From: Bin55 sp964572845 | Lineage (GTDB): Bacteria; Pseudomonadota; Gammaproteobacteria; Pseudomonadales; Azotimanducaceae | Reading direction: 5' to 3' | DNA length: 64,000 nt | Assembly: GCA_964572845.1 (NCBI GenBank) | Contig: CAZNFX010000005.1 | Location: 62,001 to 126,000 of the forward strand | Part shown: positions 17,292-26,016 of the stretch, piece by piece | Position numbering within the stretch: the first letter of the stretch is position 1 | Layout of the letters: each line of letters opens with the position of its first letter | Made by a program: the position numbers and the translations under genes | Notes under the pieces: model-generated | What the model was told of the DNA's origin: nothing | What the model saw: the letters and a program-made list of their open reading frames with translations, nothing else | Databases searched by the model: none

Positions 17292-18410
17292 ATGCATATA
17301 GGCGTACCTAGAGAAATCAAAAAGGACGAGAATCGCGTTGGTCTCACTCCCACAAGCGTGCGAGAACTCGTGCGGAATGGGCATGAAGTCACAGTCGAAA
17401 GTGAAGCTGGGCTCGTATTGGGATTGCTTGACTCAGACTACACGAGTGCCGGAGCCCGGATCGCGGCTAGCGTGGATGAGGTGTTCGACTGCGACATGAT
17501 CGTCAAAGTCAAGGAACCACAGCCGGAAGAGACCGCGCGGCTGAGACAACACCAAATACTGTTCACCTATTTGCACTTAGCTCCTAATCCACAATTGACC
17601 AAGGAGCTGGTTGAGCGCAAATGCACAGCAATTGCCTATGAGACTGTCACGGACTCGAACGGTGGATTGCCATTGCTTGCTCCCATGAGCGAGGTCGCAG
17701 GTCGCATGTCCGTACAGGCAGGTGCGCACGCGCTTGAAATCGCTCAGGGAGGGAGGGGTTCGCTATTGGGCGGCGTGCCGGGAACACCTCCAGCCAAGGT
17801 AACCGTGCTTGGTGGTGGCGTGGTTGGAATGAACGCAGCAAGGGTCGCATTGGGAATGGAGGCAGACGTAACGCTGTTGGACATCAATCTACGCCGCTTG
17901 GCGGAATTAGACCTTTTCTTCGGTCCTGCGCTGAATACGGTTTTTTCCACCGTTGACGCAGTTCACGAGAACGTCGCCATCTCAGATTTGGTGATCGGGG
18001 CGGTTCTCGTGCCAGGGGAGCGTGCGCCGAAGCTAGTCTCAGACGAAATGGTTCAAGACATGTATCGTGGCTCTGTCCTTGTTGACGTAGCTATAGACCA
18101 GGGAGGTTGCTTTGAGACCTCTCGACCTACAACCCATTCGCATCCCACCTACCTGATTCACGACGTCGTGCATTATTGCGTTGCAAACATTCCGGGAGCG
18201 GTGGCTCGAACTGCCACCTTCGCCCTTAACAACGCCACGCTTCCGTTCACGGTTAGCTTGGCGAACCAAGGTGTCGAGAAGGCACTTTCACGAGATCCCC
18301 ATTTGCGAAACGGTCTCAATGTTTACGAGGGAACGATTACACATGCTGCGGTGGCGGAATCCGTAGGAGAATCGCACTATCCTGCGGAGCAGTATTTCCC
18401 TACGCGCTGA
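17292..18410 (+). CDS. ald: Alanine dehydrogenase
   Basis: NAD-dependent reversible deamination of L-alanine to pyruvate. The start HIGVPREIKKDENRVGLTP is diagnostic, followed by KVKEPQ, the catalytic histidine segment FTYLHLAPN, the NAD fold VTVLGGGVVGMNAARVALGM and VDVAIDQGGCFETSRPTTHS. At 372 residues it is full length. It is monocistronic, 171 bases ahead of the cytochrome oxidase operon and on the same strand. Confidence 0.96.
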   Translation: MHIGVPREIKKDENRVGLTPTSVRELVRNGHEVTVESEAGLVLGLLDSDYTSAGARIAASVDEVFDCDMIVKVKEPQPEETARLRQHQILFTYLHLAPNPQLTKELVERKCTAIAYETVTDSNGGLPLLAPMSEVAGRMSVQAGAHALEIAQGGRGSLLGGVPGTPPAKVTVLGGGVVGMNAARVALGMEADVTLLDINLRRLAELDLFFGPALNTVFSTVDAVHENVAISDLVIGAVLVPGERAPKLVSDEMVQDMYRGSVLVDVAIDQGGCFETSRPTTHSHPTYLIHDVVHYCVANIPGAVARTATFALNNATLPFTVSLANQGVEKALSRDPHLRNGLNVYEGTITHAAVAESVGESHYPAEQYFPTR

Positions 18411-18581
18411 TCGTCTTGCTATCCACTTATTTTCCGAATCCAGGACTTGCCATACAAGGGTTGTTGGTAAAATTGCAATCAGGTCCGCGCAAAACCTCAA
18501 AAATCGCGGAGATACGCAGACTTTGCTGACTATTGATTCGCATTTGAACGACGAAATCCTGCAGTTAGGAACCAATACCGA

Positions 18582-19712
18582 ATGCTAGTTGCCGCATTGT
18601 TGTTACTGGTCGTACTTGGCTCGTTGATTTTCCATTTCTTGTCGCCATGGCAATTCTTGGAGATTGGCTCGAATTGGGCGTTAATCGACATTACGGTCTA
18701 TATCACCTTCTTCATTTGTGGAGTTGCCTTCGTAATCATTGGCCTCTACATGGTCTGGTGGGTGTACAAGTACAAGTACCAACCCGGACGACTCGCAGAG
18801 TACGAACCAGAAAATCCAAAACTGGAGTCTTGGCTCACCATCATTACCACGGTCGGCGTAGTCGTTATGCTGGCGCCCGGGCTTGTTGCATGGAACGACT
18901 ACGTAACAGTGCCGCCAGATGCGACTGAATTGGAAGTAAACAGCGAGCAGTGGAGGTGGAGCTATCGTCTGCCAGGTGCCGATGGCGTGTTTGGCCACGC
19001 GCACAACAAGTACATTACGGTAGACAATCCCATGGGGATCAAGGACGACGACCCCTATGCCGAGGACGACATCATAATCACCTCTCAAACCGTTGTGATT
19101 CCCGTCGACCGTAAGGTCAAGGTGCTGTTGCGCTCCAAGGATGTCCTGCACGATTTTTGGGTGCCGGAAATTCGCGCCAAAATGGATTCCGTGCCGGGGA
19201 TGGTCACCTACTTCTGGTTTGAGCCGATACGGGAAGGAATATTTGACATTCTCTGTGCGGAGTTGTGCGGCAGGGGACACCACACGATGAGGGGCGAAAT
19301 GCACGTAGTCTCACTTGAGGAGTACGAAACGTGGCTGGCGTCTCAAGTGACTTGGGCGGAGTACAAGTCGGGCACTTTGCCACTTAGCGATGAGGCACAG
19401 AAAGGCCGGAGCGTAGCTTCGACTGGAGGTTGCTTCGCATGCCACACTCTCGACGGAACAACGGCGGTTGGGCCGACATGGAAAGGGCTATGGGGTACCA
19501 CAGTTGAATTGGAAGACGGCAGTTCGGTACTGGTAGACGAGGAATATGTGAGGGAGTCGATTGCAGATCCCAATGCAAAGATTCGCAAGGGATTTGCTCC
19601 GGGCATGGTTGCCGAGGAACTCAACGAAGAGGATTTCTCGGCACTAATTGACTTTCTGAAAGAATTGGTTCCGACAGAAGAAGCGTCTGAGAATGGCGCT
19701 GTTCAAGAGTAG
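18582..19712 (+). CDS. coxB: Cytochrome c oxidase subunit II with fused cytochrome c domain
   Basis: Accepts electrons at the CuA centre and passes them to subunit I. Two N-terminal membrane helices (about 1-25 and 35-65, with a further hydrophobic stretch near 85) precede the cupredoxin domain. CuA ligands are in CAELCGRGHHTM: C225, C229, H233, M236. A C-terminal cytochrome c domain carries CFACH (C284, C287, H288) with a later methionine in GFAPGM as likely axial ligand. This makes it a caa3-type subunit II, 376 residues. It heads a II-I-III-IV operon. AGGAA upstream is the likely ribosome site. Confidence 0.94.
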   Translation: MLVAALLLLVVLGSLIFHFLSPWQFLEIGSNWALIDITVYITFFICGVAFVIIGLYMVWWVYKYKYQPGRLAEYEPENPKLESWLTIITTVGVVVMLAPGLVAWNDYVTVPPDATELEVNSEQWRWSYRLPGADGVFGHAHNKYITVDNPMGIKDDDPYAEDDIIITSQTVVIPVDRKVKVLLRSKDVLHDFWVPEIRAKMDSVPGMVTYFWFEPIREGIFDILCAELCGRGHHTMRGEMHVVSLEEYETWLASQVTWAEYKSGTLPLSDEAQKGRSVASTGGCFACHTLDGTTAVGPTWKGLWGTTVELEDGSSVLVDEEYVRESIADPNAKIRKGFAPGMVAEELNEEDFSALIDFLKELVPTEEASENGAVQE

Positions 19713-19784
19713 ATTGAGAATTAAACAATGATTCTCGTGTTCTCCTACGTATCGCAAGATGCTTTGAGGTAGAAAGAAAGAGAC

Positions 19785-21542
19785 ATGGCAACAGCAGAAA
19801 TCCCCTATCAGGAAACAGTGCCACTGCACCATCCTAAGACTTGGTTGGGCAAGTGGGTGTTCAGTCAGGATCACAAGGTGATCGCTGTTCAGTATGGGAT
19901 TACGGCCATGGCGGTCGGACTTGTGGCACTAGTCCTGTCCCAGTTCATGCGCATCCAACTCGCCTGGCCTGATGCGATGCCCTGGTTCGGTCCCGACGAG
20001 TACCTCTCGGCGATCACCATGCATGGAATGATCATGGTGATTTATTTGCTCACTGCATTCCTGCTAGGAGCATTCGGCAACTTCTGTATTCCGCTGATGT
20101 GCGGTGCACGCGATATGGTTTTTCCATTCGTAAACATGCTCAGCTATTGGGTGTACCTCGTCTCGGTTATCGTTCTCTTGGCGGTCTATCCGCTCATGTT
20201 GTTCACGGACGTTCAGCCAACTGGGGCAGGTTGGACTCTCTATCCCCCACAGACCATCACGGCGGGCACGCCGGGTGCGGATTGGGGCATTGTCTTGATG
20301 CTGGGCTCGCTGGCAATCTTCATTGTGGCTTTCACAATGGGTGGACTCAATTACATCACCACGATCCTTCAAGCCCGGACGCGCGGCATGACGCTGATGC
20401 GAATGCCATTGACCGTCTGGGGCATTTTCATTGCCACGTTCCTGGGTTTGATTGCGTTTCCCGCTCTCTTTGTAAGTGCCGTGATGATGCTTCTCGATCG
20501 ATTGATTGGCACAAGCTTCTTCATGCCTGCGATTGTCTCGCTTGGGCAGAAGCTCAACTACTCGGGGGGACAGCCGCTTCTGTTCCAGCACTTGTTCTGG
20601 TTTTTCGGTCATCCTGAGGTGTACATCGTCGCGTTGCCGGCCTTTGGCGTCGTGTCCGATCTCATATCGGTTCATGCACGAAAGAACATATTCGGCTATC
20701 GCATGATGGTTTGGGCCATTGTGGCCATCGGCATTCTGTCGTTGATCGTTTGGGCGCATCACATGTATGTTGCGGGAATGCACCCTTACTTTGGCTTCTT
20801 CTTTGCGACCACGACCTTGATCATTGCAGTTCCAACCGCGATAAAGGTCTACAACTGGACTCTGACTTTATGGAGAGCGAACATCAAGCTGACGGTTCCC
20901 ATGCTGTTTGCTTTGGCGTTCGTCCTGACATTCATCATGGGTGGCATTACAGGTCTCTTCCTTGGCAATGTGATCATTGACATTCCATTGTCAGATACCT
21001 ATTTCGTAGTAGCTCATTTCCATATGGTCATGGGAGTATCTCCAATCCTGGCGATATTCGGCGGCATCTACCATTGGTATCCAAAGCTGACGGGGCGCAT
21101 GCTCAACGACACGGTCGGCAAGCTTCACTTCTACATTACGTTCATTGGCACGTACGTAATCTACTTCCCCATGCACTACTTGGGATTCGTTGGCGTGCCA
21201 CGCAGGTACTACGAGACGGCACTTGGCGAGGTCTACCCCGATTTCTACCCCGAATCCGCGCATGACTTGAACGTCTTTATCACTTGTGCGGCACTTGTCG
21301 TGGGTGCAGCTCAAATCCTCTTCATATACAACTTGGTCCACAGTTTCTTCAAAGGAGAGAAGGCGGGCGACAACCCGTGGGGTGCGAACAGCTTGGAGTG
21401 GCGGACGCCGCAAACTCCACCTTCGCACGGAAACTGGGACGAGAGACTACCCACTGTGCACAGGTGGGCGTACGACTACGGTGTGCCAGGTCACGACACT
21501 GATCACATACCTCAGGACGTGCCCCGCAAGGAATCGGCATAA
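19785..21542 (+). CDS. coxA: Cytochrome c oxidase subunit I
   Basis: Haem-copper catalytic subunit, 585 residues with twelve or so membrane helices. The low-spin haem histidine lies in AITMHGMIMVIYLL. The CuB histidine with the cross-linked tyrosine is in GHPEVYIVALPAFG, further CuB histidines are in WAHHMYVAGM, and the haem ligands are in VVAHFHMVMG. The HPEVY and K-channel features place it in the A-type family. It lies 72 bases after coxB and 51 bases before coxC. Confidence 0.96.
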   Translation: MATAEIPYQETVPLHHPKTWLGKWVFSQDHKVIAVQYGITAMAVGLVALVLSQFMRIQLAWPDAMPWFGPDEYLSAITMHGMIMVIYLLTAFLLGAFGNFCIPLMCGARDMVFPFVNMLSYWVYLVSVIVLLAVYPLMLFTDVQPTGAGWTLYPPQTITAGTPGADWGIVLMLGSLAIFIVAFTMGGLNYITTILQARTRGMTLMRMPLTVWGIFIATFLGLIAFPALFVSAVMMLLDRLIGTSFFMPAIVSLGQKLNYSGGQPLLFQHLFWFFGHPEVYIVALPAFGVVSDLISVHARKNIFGYRMMVWAIVAIGILSLIVWAHHMYVAGMHPYFGFFFATTTLIIAVPTAIKVYNWTLTLWRANIKLTVPMLFALAFVLTFIMGGITGLFLGNVIIDIPLSDTYFVVAHFHMVMGVSPILAIFGGIYHWYPKLTGRMLNDTVGKLHFYITFIGTYVIYFPMHYLGFVGVPRRYYETALGEVYPDFYPESAHDLNVFITCAALVVGAAQILFIYNLVHSFFKGEKAGDNPWGANSLEWRTPQTPPSHGNWDERLPTVHRWAYDYGVPGHDTDHIPQDVPRKESA

Positions 21543-21593
21543 CGAGTCTGACAGCTTGTTGGCGAGATTGAGCAAAGGAAGCGCAAGTAAACC

Positions 21594-22304
21594 ATGACCG
21601 AAGCGACGATACCGCCTAAGGAAAGCGCATTTACCAGTACTGCTAGAGACTGGTCGTCTGACATCACCACGTTCAAGGGCGTGCCTTGGGGCAAGGCCAT
21701 GATGTGGATTTTCTTGGTGTCGGACACGTTCATCTTCACCTGCTTCCTTGTGGGCTACATGACCGTGCGGATGACAGTTACGGACCCTTGGCCAAATCCA
21801 AGCGAAGTTTTTGCACTAGCAATACCCAATCAGCTCTTCGGTTGGCAGTTCTTGGATGCACCGATACCAGTGCCTCTGCTACTGATTGCGATCATGACGT
21901 TTGTTCTGATTTCTTCCAGCGGAACCATGGCAATGGCCGTCAATATGGGCTATCAACGCAACAAGAAGGGCGTAGTGTTGCTCATGCTCGCCACAGCACT
22001 GCTGGGATTCACGTTTGTGTCGATGCAGGCGTACGAATGGTCGAAGTTGATTTTTGAAGAACAGGTAGCGCCTTGGAATAATCCTATGGGCGCAGCTCAG
22101 TTCGGGTCTTTCTTCTTCATGATCACCGGATTTCACGGACTTCACGTATCTGCTGGAGTGGCGTATCTTGCAATCATCGCCTATCGGGTCGGACGAGGTC
22201 ACTACGACAAGACAAATTTTGAGATTGTGGAGATCACGGGACTCTACTGGCACTTTGTGGATTTGGTGTGGGTGTTCATCTTTGCGTTTTTCTATCTCTG
22301 GTAG
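21594..22304 (+). CDS. coxC: Cytochrome c oxidase subunit III
   Basis: Membrane subunit stabilising proton uptake in A-type oxidases. The 236-residue form has about five to six helices, with KAMMWIFLVSDTFIFTCFLV early, FFFMITGFHGLHVSAGVAYL in the middle and the C-terminal YWHFVDLVWVFIFAFFYLW that marks the family. The position 17 bases before the subunit IV gene supports one operon. Confidence 0.94.
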   Translation: MTEATIPPKESAFTSTARDWSSDITTFKGVPWGKAMMWIFLVSDTFIFTCFLVGYMTVRMTVTDPWPNPSEVFALAIPNQLFGWQFLDAPIPVPLLLIAIMTFVLISSSGTMAMAVNMGYQRNKKGVVLLMLATALLGFTFVSMQAYEWSKLIFEEQVAPWNNPMGAAQFGSFFFMITGFHGLHVSAGVAYLAIIAYRVGRGHYDKTNFEIVEITGLYWHFVDLVWVFIFAFFYLW

Positions 22305-22321
22305 ACGGTTGAGAATCGACT

Positions 22322-22675
22322 ATGGCAACTGAAGGTCAACAACACCCGATCAAAATTTATGTAGTGGTTTGGGTGGCGCTGTTTCTATTTAGTGCGGTTT
22401 CCTATGCCAGCGACTACCTTGACGACGGCGTCTTCCGAACAAGCGTCATATTGTTGTTCATGATTCTGAAAGCTGGCTTCATTGTCGCGGTGTTCATGCA
22501 CATGAAGTGGGAACGATTTGCTTTGATATTTGCGATTCTCCTTCCTCCGCTCGCGCTGATGGTTCTAATGACGCTTATGGCCATAGAGGCCGACTACGCT
22601 TGGGCAACACGAGTGGAATACATGGGCGAACCCATTGCACCGGAACCCAAACCGCCACCTACTCACGGGCACTAG
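22322..22675 (+). CDS. Cytochrome c oxidase subunit IV (bacterial type)
   Basis: Small membrane protein of 117 residues with three hydrophobic helices (YVVVWVALFLFSAVSY, VILLFMILKAGFIVAVFMHM and ALIFAILLPPLALMVLMTLM). The FMHMKWE segment and a proline-rich tail typify the prokaryotic COX4 family. It is last in the coxB-coxA-coxC operon. No cox assembly genes (haem A synthase, Cox11) follow. Confidence 0.88.
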   Translation: MATEGQQHPIKIYVVVWVALFLFSAVSYASDYLDDGVFRTSVILLFMILKAGFIVAVFMHMKWERFALIFAILLPPLALMVLMTLMAIEADYAWATRVEYMGEPIAPEPKPPPTHGH

Positions 22676-22683
22676 TAGGCTCC

Positions 22684-23415
22684 TCAATTGGGTTGGTGTC
22701 GTAGCAGGTAGATTGCACTGGCGGTTTGTCTGTCGACCCGCATCATGGTTTGCTGTTGCTCATCCAAGACATCGTGCAGGTCGATGCGTTCCACCTGGAA
22801 CCCACACTCGGCTAGCTGATCAGAGAATTCCTTTCCATAGATTCGGAAGAACTCGGGCGGCGCTTCGTGCCCATCGCCAGGCCGCACAGACGTTGTCATT
22901 TCCCCCATGGACGGAACACTAACCAAAGCCCATCCCTTGGCGTTCAAGACACGATGAATTTCCGCAAGGGCTAATGCGTCCCGTTCTACCTCGGGCAATA
23001 CATGGCTGCAAAAGACGATGTCGAAGAATTCGTCGCGGAAAGGCATCTGTTCAATGTTTAGGCGGACATCCACATCGTGGCGAAAGAGATCGCAGGAAAC
23101 ATAGAGCTCATCGGCCATTTCAACGATCAAAGAGCTCAGACAGGCTTCTGGTGCGATGTGCAGCAGCTTTGCGTGGGGTTTGCGCAAGTCTGTCCGTTTT
23201 CGCAGAAACTCGTGCATCAAGCGATCCCGTTCACGCGAACCACATACCGAGCAAACTGCATTGAGTCTACGAAATCTTCGCCGACCTGCAGGTCGGAACG
23301 ACCGATAGGTCCGATCGCAAAATGGACAGTACACGTTCCTTCCCGCGTAGAGCACGGGCGAGATCCTACGTCGCAGCCTGCGAATTCGCTGTTCAAGCTC
23401 GGTTAGAAAACGCAT
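22684..23415 (-). CDS. Class I SAM-dependent methyltransferase with N-terminal zinc ribbon
   Basis: Of 243 residues, the first 60 contain two CxxC pairs, CPFCDRTYRSF and CSVCGSRERDRL, which should form a zinc ribbon. A Rossmann methyltransferase follows: KLLHIAPEACLS, YVSCDLFRHDVDVRLNIEQM (motif II), FDIVFCSHVLPEV (motif IV) and LNAKGWALVSVP (motif V). Similar zinc-ribbon methyltransferases often occur in glycan or envelope clusters, but the substrate here is unknown. It starts 2 bases after the yrbL-like stop, so the two are co-transcribed. It converges with the cox operon with an 8-base gap. Confidence 0.8.
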   Translation of the reverse strand: MRFLTELEQRIRRLRRRISPVLYAGRNVYCPFCDRTYRSFRPAGRRRFRRLNAVCSVCGSRERDRLMHEFLRKRTDLRKPHAKLLHIAPEACLSSLIVEMADELYVSCDLFRHDVDVRLNIEQMPFRDEFFDIVFCSHVLPEVERDALALAEIHRVLNAKGWALVSVPSMGEMTTSVRPGDGHEAPPEFFRIYGKEFSDQLAECGFQVERIDLHDVLDEQQQTMMRVDRQTASAIYLLRHQPN

Positions 23416-23417
23416 CG

Positions 23418-24041
23418 CTACTGCACCTCTCTGAGGATTTCGATGCGATCTTCAAATTTCGCGATCTTCCGCTCAATCTTCCTTCTTGCGATAGCTCTAG
23501 ACCAGCTGCTGATGGGGATCCACTCGCTGTTGCCCAACCCATCGACGATCACCAGTCTGCAAACGTGCTCATCTTCTCGTACTGCAATGATGTTGTGTGG
23601 TAGGAGATCGCGGGTCAGTACTAGCTCACGGCGCAGCCAATGCTTAAATTCTTCCATCGCCGTCTCGAGGGGATTGTCAATTCCGCAAGGCACCTGCTGG
23701 TCGAGATTCAAGGGAAAGGTGCTGTCGAAGTTGCGATAGACCTGCGTAACTATTCCAATTCCCGAATCTGTTTGTACAACGCCGAAATAGCGAGGGACAT
23801 GGCTCCACAATTCACTTCCATGTCGCTTCATCAATTCTTTGTAGGCCATGATTTCCTTGTCTTGGTCGTCCCAATGTTTAGCGCTTCTGAATTTCTTGAA
23901 TCCTGTCGCGGCTTCACGTCGTTTCTCCGGGGTGCGATCCTTGCGCAAAACCTTGATGCAACGAGACGGGTCGGAAGGATGCAAATAGCATCGTCTGGTG
24001 CCACCTATGGCAAACGGTTCCCGTTCTTGCAGTCTGATCAC
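23418..24041 (-). CDS. yrbL: YrbL-family kinase-like protein
   Basis: Member of the YrbL family (named in enterics as part of the PhoP regulon), distantly like protein kinases. The GTG at 24041 gives IRLQEREPFAIGGTRRCYLHP, which aligns with the E. coli N-terminus and has an AGGAAG ribosome site about nine bases upstream; the frame stays open to 24101. A lysine strand (CIKVLRK), HNIIAVRED and VIVDGLGN correspond to kinase-like active-site segments. The product is 207 residues. It is the first gene of a two-gene unit with the zinc-ribbon methyltransferase. The function is unproven; a sugar or lipid phosphorylation role in the envelope is guesswork. Confidence 0.8.
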   Translation of the reverse strand: MIRLQEREPFAIGGTRRCYLHPSDPSRCIKVLRKDRTPEKRREAATGFKKFRSAKHWDDQDKEIMAYKELMKRHGSELWSHVPRYFGVVQTDSGIGIVTQVYRNFDSTFPLNLDQQVPCGIDNPLETAMEEFKHWLRRELVLTRDLLPHNIIAVREDEHVCRLVIVDGLGNSEWIPISSWSRAIARRKIERKIAKFEDRIEILREVQ

Positions 24042-24234
24042 AGGTTCGTTCTTCCTATCACTCTTGTTGCAATGGTCAACGCCTGCGGCGCGCATTTCCA
24101 CTTGAGAAATTTACGACCGGTGTGAATTCACAATCTTCTGCTCATTGCAATTGTGTGTGGAGTTGGCACATAGTCGCTCACTTTGGATTTGCATGTCGTG
24201 TTATACATAAATGATTGGTAGCGGGGAGGTATTT

Positions 24235-25005
24235 GTGAGGATTCGAACAAGGATAGTGGTGTTCCTTGGAGTCTCGGCTTTCATTGTTCCATTGATTGGA
24301 CTGCTCGGTAAGAGATTGGGCTTGTGGACCTATGAGATCGGCTTCTTGCTGCTAATGTCAGGTGCGGCACTTGGTGCACTTACTGTAGTTGCGGGCATTG
24401 TGGGCTTGCTGATTGTGTTACTAGGGAAGCGGAATGATGCAATTGCCAGTCGTCTGGCCAACCATTGGCCTAACATTGCAGGGTTTATTCTTGGATTGGT
24501 AGTAGTCGTGTTTGTGCTGAAGTTGTTCTTGAATGCGCTGCAATACCCTCTCCTCTACGACATTTCAACAGATCTCGAAGACCCGCCCACTTTTTCCGCG
24601 GCAATAGGAGAGCGGCGTGGCGAATCGTCCAACTCGCTGGCTTTCACAGCACAAGCGGCTCAGCTCCATGCAGAGTCGTATCCAGACGTGGACACTCTTG
24701 TGATTCTCAATAAGTCCAGATCGGAGAGTTTCGAACTTGCTATGAGCGTCGCACGCGACATGGACTGGACCTTTGTGACGGCCAATAGTGAAAGTGGTCG
24801 TTTTGAAGCAGTTGCTACAACTTTCTGGTTCGGATTTCAGGACGATGTCGTTGTACGAGTGCGGGCAAACTCCAAGGGACCGGGATCTTTGATTGATGTA
24901 AGGTCCGCTTCTCGAGTGGGTGTCTCCGATATAGGTACGAATGCCCGTCGTATTCGGCGATTTTTGAGTGAGATTGAGAGTCGATTAGCGAGCAGAGAGT
25001 CGTGA
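24235..25005 (+). CDS. DUF1499 membrane protein
   Basis: About 256 residues. GTG at 24235 is preferred because GGGGAGG lies six bases upstream; an ATG at 24211 would add eight residues. Three hydrophobic helices occupy the first 110 residues (VVFLGVSAFIVPLIGLLG, LLLMSGAALGALTVVAGIVG and GFILGLVVVVFVLKLFL). A DUF1499 domain follows, with AARDMDWTFV-like text (ARDMDWTFVTAN), TTFWFGFQDDVVVRVR and IDVRSASRVGVSDIGTNA, all family hallmarks. The function of DUF1499 is unknown. It stands alone between divergent yrbL and a convergent phosphoesterase. Confidence 0.8.
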   Translation: MRIRTRIVVFLGVSAFIVPLIGLLGKRLGLWTYEIGFLLLMSGAALGALTVVAGIVGLLIVLLGKRNDAIASRLANHWPNIAGFILGLVVVVFVLKLFLNALQYPLLYDISTDLEDPPTFSAAIGERRGESSNSLAFTAQAAQLHAESYPDVDTLVILNKSRSESFELAMSVARDMDWTFVTANSESGRFEAVATTFWFGFQDDVVVRVRANSKGPGSLIDVRSASRVGVSDIGTNARRIRRFLSEIESRLASRES

Positions 25006-25106
25006 GTCTAGCTTAGGTCGATGGCCGTAACGCACCCAAAACCGAAAATTGAACGAGTGGGTCGACTGCTGCTAATCGAATGCCTGACCTTCGTGGCAAC
25101 CAAACT

Positions 25107-25592
25107 CTAGAACTTCAAGAGACTGGGTTCCATGGTCTCTAGATCCATGACGCCAATGGCGTTGTGTCCCTTCATGTGTCCTGCACATTCGCCTGGATTG
25201 AAGATTGTCAGCGCACCACGACGTTCGATTCGCAACAAATGAGTGTGACCATGCAAGGCTACAACTGCTCTGCGGATCGTCGAGTCTGTCAGCTCGCGAG
25301 GATCGTGTACTACCACTATCCCACGTCCATGAAATTCGAGATGGAGAGGGGGTTGACGAAAATTGAAACCGTACTTACGGGCAACTGCAGTGAGTTGGTC
25401 AAGCTCCGTATCGTTATTGCCGAACACTCCGGCTAAAGGCGCAACCAATTCACGGAATAATTCCAGGGTACCTGCCCTAGTGATATCTCCAGTGTGTATG
25501 ACATGGTCAACTCGTTCTGTGTTGAAGAGTTGGACGATCGCCTTGACGTTTCGTGTATTGTTGTGCGTATCGCTGACGATTCCTAATTTCAT
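25107..25592 (-). CDS. YfcE/MJ0936-type metallophosphoesterase
   Basis: Calcineurin-like phosphoesterase of 161 residues. The dimetal motifs are all there: GIVSDTHNN at the start, HTGDITRAG, GVFGNNDTE and ALHGHTHLLRIE, ending in a NPGECAGH strand. Homologues hydrolyse phosphodiesters in vitro, but the cellular substrate is not known. It is a single gene followed by a gap and the divergent TonB receptor locus. Confidence 0.9.
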   Translation of the reverse strand: MKLGIVSDTHNNTRNVKAIVQLFNTERVDHVIHTGDITRAGTLELFRELVAPLAGVFGNNDTELDQLTAVARKYGFNFRQPPLHLEFHGRGIVVVHDPRELTDSTIRRAVVALHGHTHLLRIERRGALTIFNPGECAGHMKGHNAIGVMDLETMEPSLLKF

Positions 25593-25886
25593 TGCAACAC
25601 TGGGTATGCCTTGGACTAAAGTCTATTGATACTTGTTGAAGGAATCGAACACACGCCAAACTCGCAGCCTAGAGTGTGCCTGATTTTGGTACTCACGAAG
25701 AACTTGGGGCGAACACAACGCACACTACGACTTCGCTCCAATCATAGGCGAACGAGAATTTTCTTGCGCAGTGCATTACTAGGTTTCTAGCCGCTCGGAA
25801 CTACTGCATAGTTTGCCAGCAGCAAGCATCTAAAAAGTCGGAATTGACCAGTGGGCGGGAAATCCACACAGGGCATCCTTCAAATT
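25593..25886. other. Intergenic stretch with no recognised feature
   Basis: About 294 bases between the phosphoesterase start and the receptor promoter. I found no convincing open frame, tRNA or repeat. It presumably holds the phosphoesterase promoter and any upstream control sites of the receptor. Confidence 0.5.
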
Positions 25887-25888
25887 AC

Positions 25889-25918
25889 TTGACAATTGAA
25901 GTGAAAAGACTTAATAAT
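25889..25918 (+). promoter_or_regulatory. Candidate sigma-70 promoter of the TonB receptor
   Basis: A consensus -35 TTGACA (25889-25894) is followed after 17 bases by TAATAAT (25912-25918), a near -10 box. It predicts a start near 25924 and a leader of about 93 bases. Confidence 0.6.
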
Positions 25919-25923
25919 GCACT

Positions 25924-26016
25924 TTGAGCCCAAAGGGCTTAACACCGTTCTTGCCGAGCGGCAAGAATTAGGTCTTTTGTGCAAATCCCGGAGGGGATTA
26001 GAGACAGGGGGTACAT
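25924..26016 (+). promoter_or_regulatory. Structured 5' leader with three inverted repeats
   Basis: Three consecutive inverted repeats precede the receptor ATG. The first is TTGAGCCC/GGGCTTAA (about 25924-25942, one wobble pair). The second is a perfect 8-bp stem, TTCTTGCC-GAGC-GGCAAGAA (25948-25967). The third is AATCCC-GGAG-GGGATT (25984-25999), whose loop exposes a purine-rich GGAG. The likely ribosome site AGGGGG follows at about 26005-26010. The second stem is followed by only four T in a row, so it is not a strong terminator. I recognise no known riboswitch. Confidence 0.5.

Noticed and set aside
20064..20783. Antisense frame of 239 codons inside coxA
   Set aside because: Histidine/glutamine/arginine-rich translation typical of the reverse of membrane-protein codons.
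24166..24180. TGGCAC resembling a sigma-54 -24 element upstream of the DUF1499 gene
   Set aside because: The matching -12 TTGC element is not at the required spacing.
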